A stretch of 29,343 bases of DNA from Rhizobiaceae bacterium (GCA_021648425.1 JAKISV010000009.1:1-29343); one strand, 5' to 3'. Positions 1 through 8,515 are shown, counted from the first letter of the stretch. Notes: generated by a model not told the origin, from the sequence alone. Translations and numbers: made by a program.

Positions 1-33
1 AGTGATATTCAACGCGGAGCGCCTGAAACAGCC

Positions 34-825
34 GTGAAAAACAAATCCTCCCGACACAAGACCCGCAGTTCAAAAGTATTTTCCAATAAACCGCACAGTG
101 CCGCAAAGCCGGAACGGCTGCGCCTGTTTGGCATTCATACGCTCACTGAGGCGTTGAATAATCCTGCGCGCAAAAAGCACAGACTGCTGGTAACAAAAAA
201 CGCCTTCCACCGGCTTGAAAAGCAGATTGCAAATTCCGCCGGGCTGGAAATATTTGAAGTCACCCCTCGCGATCTGGATAATATGGTAGGCGGTGAAGCT
301 GTACACCAGGGGGCTGTTTTGGAATGCGATCCACTGCCGGCAAAGAGCCTTGATGAATTGCAGCCCGGTGCCAGAGTTGTTATTCTTGATCAGATAAGCG
401 ATCCCCATAATGTAGGCGCTATCATGCGTTCTTGTGTTGCCATGGGTGTAGAAGCGCTGGTCACCACGGTTCGCAGTTCAGCACCACAAACAGCAATTCT
501 TGCCAAATCCGCTTCCGGCGCCCTGGACCTGATTGATCTGATTGAAGTCAGCAATCTGTCAAAAGCCATCAGCAATCTCAATTCCCAGGGGTATCAGACC
601 ATTGGATTGGATAGTGAGGGGCCCCGGAAACTGGAAAGTTCGATCGATTCCGCCCTGCCGGTGGCTTTGGTTTTGGGTGCAGAAGGCCGGGGGTTACGAC
701 AAAAAACCCGCGAAACCTGTTCGACATTGGCGCGATTGGATATGCCTGGCAAAATCAAATCACTCAATGTGTCAAACGCTGCCGCACTGGCTCTCTATAT
801 TGTTGGTCAAAATACCGACCATTAA
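34..825 (+). CDS. rlmB: 23S rRNA (guanosine-2'-O-)-methyltransferase RlmB (TrmH/SPOUT family)
   Basis: Predicted to methylate the ribose 2'-OH of a conserved guanosine in the 23S rRNA peptidyl-transferase region, using S-adenosylmethionine. A basic, low-complexity N-terminus (about residues 1-30) precedes an L30e-like substrate-binding domain (about 30-105, with GIHTLTEAL). A C-terminal SPOUT domain follows. All three SPOUT motifs are visible: ISDPHNVGAIMRS (about 122-134), LGAEGRGL (about 217-224) and SLNVSNAAALALY near the C-terminus. The start shown is a GTG with no well-spaced Shine-Dalgarno. The frame stays open to base 1, so the true start may lie upstream of the window. The stop is 11 bp from the stop of the convergent gene. 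The family call is secure; the N-terminus is not. Confidence 0.9.
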   Translation: MKNKSSRHKTRSSKVFSNKPHSAAKPERLRLFGIHTLTEALNNPARKKHRLLVTKNAFHRLEKQIANSAGLEIFEVTPRDLDNMVGGEAVHQGAVLECDPLPAKSLDELQPGARVVILDQISDPHNVGAIMRSCVAMGVEALVTTVRSSAPQTAILAKSASGALDLIDLIEVSNLSKAISNLNSQGYQTIGLDSEGPRKLESSIDSALPVALVLGAEGRGLRQKTRETCSTLARLDMPGKIKSLNVSNAAALALYIVGQNTDH

Positions 826-836
826 ATGAAGCCGGA

Positions 837-1433
837 TCAGGACGGCGGATAGATAATAAGCGGGCCGCCGCTACCCCTATCACGCTTTGGACCAACAACA
901 ATTATCTTAGGGGCAGAATCCGAATTCCCCAAGCGAATGACACAATCAAAACCACTGTTACACCTGTTTTCATTGTAATAAATTATCCGCACTCCCCCTG
1001 GCCCATCATCAATAATCTTTTCATCAAGACCCCGCATTGGATTTCGACTGTCGATTGAAATAACCTTTAACCTATTACGTGCCTTTAAACCCTTGCGCGA
1101 ATGAGCAGGCGGAACCTTAATCACCAAAGGTCCATTGTATTGAATCTTCGGATAGTTCAATGTTTTGGTTTGCAACTGGCGAGATATTGAGCTGCTTCCC
1201 GAGTATTTTATTCCAGAAATTGTTTTTTGTTTGTAACCACGTGAAACGGAAGTGGTGACCTTGCCGCTTTTGTATTTTGCACTGCTGGAACTATAATTCA
1301 TGCGGTCACTGCCTGCATGAGCCTGGGCAACAATTCCCGTGACCATCAATGAGGCAGCACCAGACAACATTCCTGAAAGCGCAAAAACATTCAGAATTGA
1401 TCGACGTGAGTTAATTTTATCCGATTTTGACAT
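837..1433 (-). CDS. Exported hypothetical protein with Tat-like signal peptide
   Basis: I do not recognise a family. The 198-residue product starts with a basic segment holding SRRSILN (residues 9-15), close to the twin-arginine pattern. A hydrophobic stretch (about 16-36) and a plausible AQAHA cleavage site near residue 40 follow. The mature part is rich in Ser, Lys and Tyr up to about residue 95. It then becomes beta-like, with short Ile/Val/Pro strands, two cysteines (NRC and FDC, possibly a disulfide) and a Gly/Pro-rich tail ending IIYPPS. Location is probably periplasmic or extracellular. It converges on rlmB with an 11-bp gap. Upstream (1434-1661) there is only a short inverted repeat and the tRNA promoter region. 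The ribosome-binding site is weak. Function unknown. Confidence 0.65.
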   Translation of the reverse strand: MSKSDKINSRRSILNVFALSGMLSGAASLMVTGIVAQAHAGSDRMNYSSSSAKYKSGKVTTSVSRGYKQKTISGIKYSGSSSISRQLQTKTLNYPKIQYNGPLVIKVPPAHSRKGLKARNRLKVISIDSRNPMRGLDEKIIDDGPGGVRIIYYNENRCNSGFDCVIRLGNSDSAPKIIVVGPKRDRGSGGPLIIYPPS

Positions 1434-1550
1434 AAGCGTCTCATTCTACCATGCCGCCGAAATGTCCCGCGACCAGCCAATGCGCACTCCCCTGCGCGAC
1501 GCCACATCTGGTCCCATCCTACCAAAGCCCGCAGCGTGCGCAAGTTTATA

Positions 1551-1567
1551 GTTTACAAATGGTAAAC
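1551..1567. repeat. Short inverted repeat GTTTAC-N5-GTAAAC
   Basis: Perfect 6-bp arms separated by AAATG, lying between the divergent exported-protein gene and tRNA-Thr. It has no T-run, so it is not a terminator. An operator is possible, but a chance palindrome cannot be excluded. Confidence 0.3.
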
Positions 1568-1605
1568 GGCCAGCACTATATACCTCTCAAAATCGATAAT
1601 TTGTG

Positions 1606-1632
1606 TTGGACAAGCAATTATTTTCTGATAAT
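1606..1632 (+). promoter_or_regulatory. Possible weak promoter for tRNA-Thr
   Basis: TTGGAC (1606-1611) and GATAAT (1627-1632) resemble sigma70 -35 and -10 elements. The 15-bp spacer is shorter than optimal. The -10 box ends 29 bp before the mature tRNA 5' end, which suits a short precursor leader. Tentative. Confidence 0.25.
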
Positions 1633-1661
1633 CAAAATCAACCAGAACCAATTCGGTTTTA

Positions 1662-1737
1662 GCCCCTATAGCTCAGCTGGTAGAGCAATTGATTTGTAAT
1701 CAATAGGTCCGCGGTTCGAGTCCGTGTGGGGGCACCA
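1662..1737 (+). tRNA. tRNA-Thr (anticodon TGT), CCA encoded
   Basis: A 76-nt cloverleaf. The acceptor arm GCCCCTA pairs with TGGGGGC (1727-1733) with one G-U. The D arm contains AGCTCAGCTGGTAGAGC. The anticodon stem ATTGA/TCAAT encloses loop TTTGTAA, placing TGT at 1695-1697. The T arm contains GGTTCGAGTCC. The discriminator is A1734 and CCA is encoded at 1735-1737. Anticodon UGU reads threonine ACN codons, mainly ACA. No convincing terminator hairpin follows. Confidence 0.95.
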
Positions 1738-1876
1738 CTTTCATTTTCATTTAACTCCGAAGGCGATTGATCCTTAGCCTCAAAAATTGTGATGACAAAA
1801 AAGTGACTCAAAGCTTTCCAGTTTGAAAATTGAGGAGTACCATTCCCCCATCAACAACATAACCTGGGAGAATGTC

Positions 1877-3610
1877 ATGAGCTATAAATCTGTTCTGCTC
1901 GGTTCGACAATGTTTTGCGTTGCGACCCTGGCTATAACCCCCGCCTTTTCACAAAACATGTCGATCACTCGCATTGCCACAATGCCCGCCGGTGCGGAAG
2001 TCACCGGATTGAGCGCAAATGGCCTTGGTGAACTGTTTTTGAACGCCCAACACCCTGGAGGTAAAAATACTTTCAAGGATGATGCGAAGCCGGCTCTTGT
2101 TGGCTATTTGCACGGTTTTGACAGCCGGACTTTCAACGGTCCCGGCATGCCAATGCCCGGTGATGGCGAGCGTGACCGGGTAAATTCCACCGGCGGCACC
2201 TATGTTACTTTCGCCAAAGCTGGAGATGATTTGGGTGACGGCAAAAAATTCGGTGGCGTTTATGATGTCGCCGGCAATCTGATGTATGTTTCAAACGCAC
2301 CTGATTTTAACGGGTTCATTCCGATTGGCGCCAACAAGGCCTATCTTTATACCGCATGGGAAGGTGCCGGGCGCAATGGTGCCAGCGCTGTCAGTCGCCT
2401 GATGCTCAATCGTGAAGATGGCAAATGGCAGGCTGATTTAAGCAAGTCATCAATGATGGATTTGAGTTCCATTGACGGCGGATTTGTCCTTTGTTCAGGT
2501 ACTGTATCGCCCTGGGGCACGCCTTTATTGTCTGAGGAATATTTCTTCTACAATACGGCTGTGTGGAACCACCCTGACAATTACGATGCGGATGAAAGAG
2601 CCGGCTTTAGGGGCGGCAATGATATTACCTATATCAAGCCAAAAAACATGAGCCAGTATCTGGGAAAAATGGCCAACCCCTATCGTTATGGCTATATGTT
2701 TGAAATCAACAATGCTGCATCCGAGCAGGGCATGGAATATGTCAAACATTATGCAGCCGGGCGGTTCAGCCATGAAACGGTGGCGATTATGCCTGACATG
2801 AAAACCATCTATATGAGTGATGATGATTCAGGCAAATATAATACCAAATACAACACGGCTTCAGGCGGCGTATTGTTCAAGTTCGTTGCTGATAACAAGG
2901 GCGATCTGAGTGCCGGCACACTATATGCAGCCAAACTCACCCAGGACGCCACCAGTGATCCGCAACGAACCGGGTTCAATGTTGAATGGATAATGCTGGC
3001 CCACTCCAACAATGCCCGGATTGGCAAATGGATTGCTGAATATGACGATGTAAAAGTATCGGATTATGTGGAGGGTCAGTCAAACTACATCTCAACGCAA
3101 GATGTCTCCGACTGGGCTGAAGCACGCTCGGGTAAAGATATTAATGGCGATGGAACTGTAGGTTCTTATAAGGATGACCGCCCGGCCTTTCTTGAAAGCA
3201 GGCGTGCAGCTGCAGCCCTTGGTGCCACCAATGAGTGGGACAAACTGGAAGGCATCACTTCCTATGGCAACAAGGTATATGTAGGCGCATCCTCGCTCTC
3301 ATGGACCATGGACAAAGTCTGGGGGGACCCTGATTGGGCCACCGGTGAGCGAGACGAAACCAAGGGTGGCGATATCGCGCTTGATAAAGAGGATTGCGGT
3401 GGCGTTTACGTGGCAACGACGGGAGCAGATTTTAACATCACCCGCCTTGACCCCTATGTCATTGGCAAAACCATCGAAGATGGCAAATGCGATGTCAATC
3501 TACCTGCCAACCCGGACAATATTCTCGCCATGGCCGATGGCAGTCTGCTGATTGGTGAGGATGCAGGCAAGAAAAAGCACCCGCTGGATATGCTCTGGCT
3601 GGTTAAATAA
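1877..3610 (+). CDS. PhoX/DUF839-family exported phosphatase-like protein
   Basis: The 577-residue product has a Sec-type signal peptide, with a Lys near the N-terminus, a hydrophobic core (about 5-20) and a likely cut after TPAFS. The rest matches the PhoX/DUF839 beta-propeller alkaline phosphatase family. Matching stretches are LLSEEYFFYN (about 213-222), GRFSHETVAIMPDMKTIYMSDDD (about 295-317, shown by its parts GRFSHE and SDDD), EWDKLEGI (about 455-462) and the C-terminal PDNILAMADGSLLIGED. Characterised PhoX enzymes are metal-dependent phosphomonoesterases normally exported by Tat; no twin arginine is seen here, so substrate and cofactor loading may differ. ATG at 1877 is chosen because GGGAG lies 6 nt upstream. 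An in-frame start 54 nt earlier lacks a ribosome site and would bury the signal peptide. A strong terminator follows. No phosphate-starvation box was identified. Confidence 0.8.
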   Translation: MSYKSVLLGSTMFCVATLAITPAFSQNMSITRIATMPAGAEVTGLSANGLGELFLNAQHPGGKNTFKDDAKPALVGYLHGFDSRTFNGPGMPMPGDGERDRVNSTGGTYVTFAKAGDDLGDGKKFGGVYDVAGNLMYVSNAPDFNGFIPIGANKAYLYTAWEGAGRNGASAVSRLMLNREDGKWQADLSKSSMMDLSSIDGGFVLCSGTVSPWGTPLLSEEYFFYNTAVWNHPDNYDADERAGFRGGNDITYIKPKNMSQYLGKMANPYRYGYMFEINNAASEQGMEYVKHYAAGRFSHETVAIMPDMKTIYMSDDDSGKYNTKYNTASGGVLFKFVADNKGDLSAGTLYAAKLTQDATSDPQRTGFNVEWIMLAHSNNARIGKWIAEYDDVKVSDYVEGQSNYISTQDVSDWAEARSGKDINGDGTVGSYKDDRPAFLESRRAAAALGATNEWDKLEGITSYGNKVYVGASSLSWTMDKVWGDPDWATGERDETKGGDIALDKEDCGGVYVATTGADFNITRLDPYVIGKTIEDGKCDVNLPANPDNILAMADGSLLIGEDAGKKKHPLDMLWLVK

Positions 3611-3631
3611 GAGCCTGATAAAAACTAAAAA

Positions 3632-3657
3632 ACCCGCTGCCTAACCCGGCGGCGGGT
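3632..3657. terminator. Bidirectional intrinsic terminator between the PhoX-like gene and codA
   Basis: A 10-bp stem (ACCCGCTGCC with GGCGGCGGGT, one T-G wobble) with a 6-nt loop TAACCC. A T-rich tail follows on the plus strand, and a T6-plus-T5 run follows on the minus strand. It lies between the convergent PhoX-like gene and codA, whose stop codon begins 2 bp after the stem, so it can end both transcripts. Confidence 0.85.
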
Positions 3658-3658
3658 A

Positions 3659-4942
3659 TTATTTTGTTGCACCAATAGTGAATTCAATTGTGGTTTCTCC
3701 ACCATCAATAAACACCGTCGGATTTGCCTGAGCTGTGCTGGCAATCACTTTACCGCGTCGAACCACATAAAGCCTCGCCGGGCGCAGTCTGATAGCATCA
3801 AATGCTGAATTACAATCAAGAATGACAAAATCGGCATTGTTACCCGGTGCAATGCCGTAATTTTCCAGTTGCATGACTTTTGCCGCATTGATGGTCACTG
3901 CATCAAAGCAGTTTTGTATCTGCTCAACGCTGGTCATCTGACCCACATGCAATCCCATATGCGCTACTTCCAGCATGTCGTGGGAGCCTAATGAATACCA
4001 GGGGTCCATCACACAATCATGGCCGAACGCCACATTAATGCCCGCCTCCATCAGTTCCTTGATACGCGTCATACCCCGGCGCTTGGGATAGGTATCGTGG
4101 CGCGCCTGCAGGGTGATGTTAATCAGCGGATTGGCCACTACCTGCATGTCGGCCTCACCCATCAGCGCCATCAGTTTCGACACGTAATAATTGTCCATCG
4201 AATGCATTGATGTCAGGTGCGAACCGGTAACTCTGCCCTCCAGGCCAAGACGGGTGGTTTGAGCGCTCAATGTTTCGATATGGCGCGACAGCGGGTCGTC
4301 ACTTTCATCACAGTGCATATCAACCAGCAGGCCTTTTTCAGCGGCAATTTCGCAAAGCTGGCGAACGCTGTGAGCGCCATCTTTCATGGTGCGCTCAAAA
4401 TGCGGAATACCGCCGATCACATCGACACCCATATCCAGCGCACGCGCGAGATTTTGTTTGGCGCCAGGCGAGCGCAGATAGCCGTTTTGGGGGAAGGCCA
4501 CCAGCTGAATATCCATATAGGGTTTCATCTTTTCACGCACATCAAGCAGGGCTTCAACAGCCAGCAGACGTTCATCGGTGACATCCACGTGAGAGCGCAA
4601 ACCCAACACGCCCCGGGCAATCGACCATTGGCAGAATTCCATGGCGCGGGCATGAAAATTTTCCACTGTTTGCGTGGGATTGAGTTCACCCCATAGCGCG
4701 ATGCCTTCAAGCAATGTGCCGGACTGGTTGATACGCGGCTGGCCATAGGACAAGGTGGAGTCGAGATGAAAATGGCTATCTACAAACGGCGGCGTTACAA
4801 AGCGGTTTTGCGCATCTATTGTCCTGGTGGCTTTGCCGCTGAGATTCTTTTCGATAATGGCGATTTTGCCATCTTTCACCCCAATGTCGCAAACATCTTG
4901 ACGGTCGCCGAGCCTGGCATTCTGAACGATTAAATCGAGCAT
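3659..4942 (-). CDS. codA: Cytosine deaminase (CodA-type amidohydrolase)
   Basis: Hydrolytically deaminates cytosine to uracil and ammonia in the cytoplasm. The 427-residue protein aligns colinearly with E. coli CodA from memory, offset by four residues. Metal ligands H57 and H59 (SHFHLD), H210 (MHCDE), and D309 (GHD) are present, as are catalytic E213, Q152 (AFPQ) and H242. The position equivalent to E. coli Asp314, next to the pyrimidine C5, is Cys310, and Phe316 is Met312, so substrate preference may be altered. ATG at 4942 is chosen because AGGAG lies 7 nt upstream and overlaps the preceding stop region. The in-frame GTG at 4966 has no such site. It is the last gene of the BMP transporter operon, 10 bp behind a permease, implying that the imported base is its substrate. 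Isoguanine or a 5-substituted cytosine are alternatives. Confidence 0.88.
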   Translation of the reverse strand: MLDLIVQNARLGDRQDVCDIGVKDGKIAIIEKNLSGKATRTIDAQNRFVTPPFVDSHFHLDSTLSYGQPRINQSGTLLEGIALWGELNPTQTVENFHARAMEFCQWSIARGVLGLRSHVDVTDERLLAVEALLDVREKMKPYMDIQLVAFPQNGYLRSPGAKQNLARALDMGVDVIGGIPHFERTMKDGAHSVRQLCEIAAEKGLLVDMHCDESDDPLSRHIETLSAQTTRLGLEGRVTGSHLTSMHSMDNYYVSKLMALMGEADMQVVANPLINITLQARHDTYPKRRGMTRIKELMEAGINVAFGHDCVMDPWYSLGSHDMLEVAHMGLHVGQMTSVEQIQNCFDAVTINAAKVMQLENYGIAPGNNADFVILDCNSAFDAIRLRPARLYVVRRGKVIASTAQANPTVFIDGGETTIEFTIGATK

Positions 4943-4952
4943 ATTATAACTC

Positions 4953-5897
4953 CTAAATCCTGTCACCGCGCCGGAACGGTTGCAGTAATGCCTGCGGGTA
5001 ACGCATACGTTTGGCGATGACTACCATTGCTGCAATGGATAGCAGATAAGGCAGCATCAGGAAAAACTGGTAAGGAATATCCCCACCGGCCAATTGCTGA
5101 GCGCGCACCTGAAAAGCATCAAGTCCGGCAAACAGCAAAGCACCCAGCAAGGCGCGACCGGGTTTCCATGATGCAAAAATTACCAGGGCAATGCATATCC
5201 AGCCACGCCCGTTTATCATGCCGAAGAAGAATGCGTCAAAGGCCGAAATGGTAAGATAAGCACCGCCCACCGCCATCAGGGCTGAACCCACCATCACCGC
5301 ACCGGTTCGAACTGCCAGTACGTTGATGCCCTGAGCCTCCAGTGCCACCGGATTTTCCCCGGCCATGCGTGTCGCCAGCCCGATGGGCGTGCGGTAGAGG
5401 ATGTAAATTGCTACGGGAATAATCGCCAGCGCAAGATAAGTCATGGGTGTATGGGAAAAAAACGCTTCACCAAAAAATGGAATGTCAGAAAGGCCCGGTA
5501 TATCAATCGGCTTGAAGGCTTCAATTTTTGGCGGTGTCGTTGAATCGGGTAAAATCATGCGGAACAGAAAATAGCTGAGTGAAGAAGCCAGCAGGGTTAT
5601 GCCAATGCCTGACACATGCTGAGACAGGCCCAGATGAACAACGAATATTGCATGCAGCAGGCCAAACAGCGCACCGACAAAAGCAGCAAACATCACCGCT
5701 CCCCACAAGCTGCCCCCTTGAAAAACCCACATCCAACCAGCCATCGCCCCCATCGTCATGATGCCTTCGATGCCAAGGTTTAGCACTCCGGCGCGTTCGC
5801 AGATGAGCTCTCCGATGGTGCCAAATATCAATGGTGCAGCAATGCGAAGGGTTGCAGCCCAAAACCCGGCGGAGAGGAATAGTTCCAGCCAATCCAT
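4953..5897 (-). CDS. ABC transporter permease, nucleoside/nucleobase (BMP-associated, second permease)
   Basis: An inner-membrane permease of 314 residues in the branched-chain/ribose-type family (BPD_transp_2), close to the second permease of bacterial nucleoside importers such as NupQ/YufQ. It shows about eight to nine hydrophobic segments and the family motif GELICERAGVLNLGIEGIM near residues 30-48. ATG at 5897 is preferred over GTG at 5906. GAGGTGG lies 5 nt upstream of the ATG, and its A is the last base of the upstream stop (TGATG), giving one-base translational coupling. It pairs with the other permease to form the channel. CodA 10 bp downstream points to pyrimidine bases or nucleosides rather than sugars. 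Confidence 0.88.
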   Translation of the reverse strand: MDWLELFLSAGFWAATLRIAAPLIFGTIGELICERAGVLNLGIEGIMTMGAMAGWMWVFQGGSLWGAVMFAAFVGALFGLLHAIFVVHLGLSQHVSGIGITLLASSLSYFLFRMILPDSTTPPKIEAFKPIDIPGLSDIPFFGEAFFSHTPMTYLALAIIPVAIYILYRTPIGLATRMAGENPVALEAQGINVLAVRTGAVMVGSALMAVGGAYLTISAFDAFFFGMINGRGWICIALVIFASWKPGRALLGALLFAGLDAFQVRAQQLAGGDIPYQFFLMLPYLLSIAAMVVIAKRMRYPQALLQPFRRGDRI

Positions 5898-6946
5898 CAG
5901 CGCCACCTCACTTTAAACTGCACAAACATCAGTGACACCAATACACTGAGCACGCTGAGCGCCACCAGAACATCGGCAATATAGGTGGGAATATTGACAG
6001 CACGGCTCATGGAATCAGCGCCCACATAAATTCCTGCCAGAAATATTGCTGAAATTACCACGCCCAGAGGATTGAGATTAGCCAGCATGGCAACGGCGAT
6101 GCCCGAATAACCAAAGCCCGGAGAGAGGTCGAGCGTAAGATAGCCTTTGGTGCCGGCAGTCTCGGTTATGCCAGCCATGCCTGCCAGTCCCCCAGATAAC
6201 ATCGCCACCAGAAACACGGTTTTGTTGATGCTGATACCAGCGAAACGTGCGCCCGTGGCATTGGCACCAACGGCACGGATTTCATAGCCCCAGATGGTAA
6301 AACGCATCAGTGCCCAGACAAATATAGCTGCCCCGATGGCTACAAGAAACCCGATATGCAAACGTGTACGTTCCATCAATGCAGGTAAAACACCCGCATC
6401 AATAACCGATGCCGCCTGGGGCCAGCCCATCGACATGGGGTCGCGAAGCGGCCCTTCAAGCAGGTAATTTATAAACAGCAGGATGACAAAATTGAGCAGC
6501 AATGTTGTCACCACTTCATCAACCTTCAACACGGTTTTTAAAAACACCGGACCAAGCAATGCCAGGCCACCGGCAAATGCCCCCGCAACAAACAAAAACG
6601 GCACCATCAATATGGGTGGCAGATTGATTGCGCCTGTTCCCACCAGGGTTGCCGCCAGCGCACCAAAGTAGAGTTGCCCCTCTGCGCCGATGTTCCAGAA
6701 TTTTGCTCTAAATGCCACTGCCGCCGCGAGGCCGGTGAATATCAGCGGCGTTGCGCGATTGAGCGTTTCAGACAGAGCAAAGCGCGAACCAAATGCGCCT
6801 TTGAATAAAAATCCATAGGCTTCCAGAATAGATTCCCCGGTCCATGCAATCAGAAATGAACATAGAAAAAACGCTACGCCAATTGCTGTAACCGGAGCCA
6901 GCACCACGCGCCAGGGTGAGATATTTTCGCGCGGTTCAATCTGCAT
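5897..6946 (-). CDS. ABC transporter permease, nucleoside/nucleobase (BMP-associated, first permease)
   Basis: A 349-residue inner-membrane permease of the same family as NupP/YufP. The N-terminus is cytoplasmic, with about eight to ten hydrophobic helices. The motif AFRAKFWNIGAEGQLYFGAL (about 78-97) is typical of the first permease in BMP-type importers. The start ATG follows directly after the TAG stop of the ATPase gene with no gap, and its own stop overlaps the next permease by one base, so expression is tightly coupled. It acts with the double-domain ATPase and the periplasmic BMP-family protein. Confidence 0.88.
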   Translation of the reverse strand: MQIEPRENISPWRVVLAPVTAIGVAFFLCSFLIAWTGESILEAYGFLFKGAFGSRFALSETLNRATPLIFTGLAAAVAFRAKFWNIGAEGQLYFGALAATLVGTGAINLPPILMVPFLFVAGAFAGGLALLGPVFLKTVLKVDEVVTTLLLNFVILLFINYLLEGPLRDPMSMGWPQAASVIDAGVLPALMERTRLHIGFLVAIGAAIFVWALMRFTIWGYEIRAVGANATGARFAGISINKTVFLVAMLSGGLAGMAGITETAGTKGYLTLDLSPGFGYSGIAVAMLANLNPLGVVISAIFLAGIYVGADSMSRAVNIPTYIADVLVALSVLSVLVSLMFVQFKVRWR

Positions 6947-8458
6947 CTATGCTACCGCCTTCATATCGCCACCCATCATTGCGCCAATCTGTCGGATATT
7001 GGTTTTTCGCACATCAAGAAGCGGGCTGATACGCCCGTGATAGATAACCGCAACCCGGTCGGCGATGGAAAAAATTTCATCAAGGTCTTCGGATATCAGT
7101 AAGATCCCCACGCCATTTTTGCGCGCCTCAAGCAATTGCTCATGAACAAAGGCAATCGCCCCTTCGTCCAATCCACGCACGGGCTGGTTGGCTAAAATGA
7201 AACGGGGGCTTGCAGTCAGGGTTCGGGCAAGAATGAGTTTTTGCATATTGCCACCCGAAAGCAGTCGCGCCGGGGTTTCCATCGAATTGCAGCGAATATC
7301 AAATTGCTCAATGAGTTCTGCCGCCTTTTTACGACTGGCGGCAAAGTCAATGAATTTGCCATATTTCCACATCGGTGCCTGGCCAAGTTTTTCAGAAAGC
7401 AGATTTTCCCATACGGTCATTTCGCCCACTGTGCCGGTATGATGGCGGTCTTCTGGAATACGACCAAAACCCAACGTCAAAAATTTTCGCGCACTGGGGT
7501 GCGTTACTGCACTGCCTTCAAATCTGAATTCTCCACTGTCCCAGGAGCGCAAGCCGCTAAGCAGTTCCGCCAGTTCACGCTGGCCATTGCCGGCCACTCC
7601 GGCAATCGCAACAATCTCGTTACAGCGAATTGTCAGCGAAACATCGCTCAGCAATTTTGCATCTTTTTTGGCAACGCAAATATTCTCCAGTTCCAGCACG
7701 CTTTCACCGGCCTCAAGTATTTGTGCCTTTGGCCGGGTGACTTTGCGCCCGACCATCATTTCGGCCAGAATAGCCTTGTCAGCATCCCTGGTGGCGATTT
7801 CTCCAACCATCGCCCCGTGGCGCAATACGGTAACGCGGTCAGAGATAGCCAGCACCTCGTGTAACTTGTGGGAGATGAAGATAATCGACATTCCCGAGGC
7901 CACCATGTTTTTCAGATTAGCCAGTAGCTGGTCGGTTTCAGCCGGGGTTAATACTGCGGTGGGTTCATCAAGAATGAGTATTTTTGCACCGCGATAAAGC
8001 ACCTTGAGAATTTCCACGCGCTGGCGTTCTCCAACGGATAAATCCGCAATACCCGCATCCGGGTTCACATGCAGATTGTATTCGCTCGCCAGGTCCTCCA
8101 TTTTTTGCCGTGCTTTGCCGACTGTCGATTTCAATGACCACAGGCTTTGAGTGCCCAACATGATGTTTTCAAGAACACTCATATTATCGGCAAGTGTAAA
8201 ATGCTGATGCACCATGCCGACGCCTGCCTTGATAGCGGCATCGGTAGAGCCCGGCGGCAGGGTCACTCCATCAATTTCAATCGTGCCCTCATCGGCCACA
8301 TAGTGGCCAAAGAGAATATTCATCAGCGTGGTTTTACCCGCACCGTTTTCGCCAAGCAAAGCTACAACCTCGCCCTCGCTCACCTCAAGTGAAACATCGT
8401 CATTGGCGACAAGCGATCCAAAGCGTTTGGTAACATTACTGATTTTGAGATTTGCCAT
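6947..8458 (-). CDS. ABC transporter ATP-binding protein with two nucleotide-binding domains (nucleoside/nucleobase import)
   Basis: Cytoplasmic energising subunit of 503 residues, of the RbsA/MglA/NupO double-cassette type. Domain 1 is canonical: Walker A GENGAGKT (36-43), signature LSVGERQR (about 140) and Walker B ILILDEPT (about 160). Domain 2 (about 255-495) is degenerate: GVAGNGQRE replaces Walker A and LANQPVRGLD replaces Walker B, with the catalytic Glu as Gln, while LSGGNMQK is kept. Such asymmetry is usual in this subfamily, where one site hydrolyses ATP. ATG at 8458 is chosen. The TTG 18 nt earlier sits inside the T-run of the upstream attenuator hairpin and has no ribosome site. 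Confidence 0.9.
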   Translation of the reverse strand: MANLKISNVTKRFGSLVANDDVSLEVSEGEVVALLGENGAGKTTLMNILFGHYVADEGTIEIDGVTLPPGSTDAAIKAGVGMVHQHFTLADNMSVLENIMLGTQSLWSLKSTVGKARQKMEDLASEYNLHVNPDAGIADLSVGERQRVEILKVLYRGAKILILDEPTAVLTPAETDQLLANLKNMVASGMSIIFISHKLHEVLAISDRVTVLRHGAMVGEIATRDADKAILAEMMVGRKVTRPKAQILEAGESVLELENICVAKKDAKLLSDVSLTIRCNEIVAIAGVAGNGQRELAELLSGLRSWDSGEFRFEGSAVTHPSARKFLTLGFGRIPEDRHHTGTVGEMTVWENLLSEKLGQAPMWKYGKFIDFAASRKKAAELIEQFDIRCNSMETPARLLSGGNMQKLILARTLTASPRFILANQPVRGLDEGAIAFVHEQLLEARKNGVGILLISEDLDEIFSIADRVAVIYHGRISPLLDVRKTNIRQIGAMMGGDMKAVA

Positions 8459-8477
8459 AAGTTCCAACCCGAACAAG

Positions 8478-8507
8478 AAAAAGGCGGCAGGTTTAACGCT
8501 GCCGCCT
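8478..8507 (-). terminator. Intra-operon terminator/attenuator between binding protein and ATPase genes
   Basis: A perfect 9-bp inverted repeat, AGGCGGCAG (8482-8490) and CTGCCGCCT (8499-8507), with an 8-nt loop. On the minus strand it is followed at once by a run of Ts, so it has the form of an intrinsic terminator. It starts 9 bp after the binding-protein stop and ends about 20 bp before the ATPase ATG. Partial termination here would leave the binding protein in excess over the membrane components, as is usual for ABC importers. Confidence 0.8.
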
Positions 8508-8515
8508 GAATTGGA

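Noticed and set aside
4217..4696. Plus-strand open frame opposite codA
   Set aside because: Antisense of a gene with all catalytic residues intact; no coding signature of its own.
7241..7864. Plus-strand open frame of 207 codons opposite the ABC ATPase
   Set aside because: Antisense of a well-conserved ATPase; composition typical of a shadow frame.
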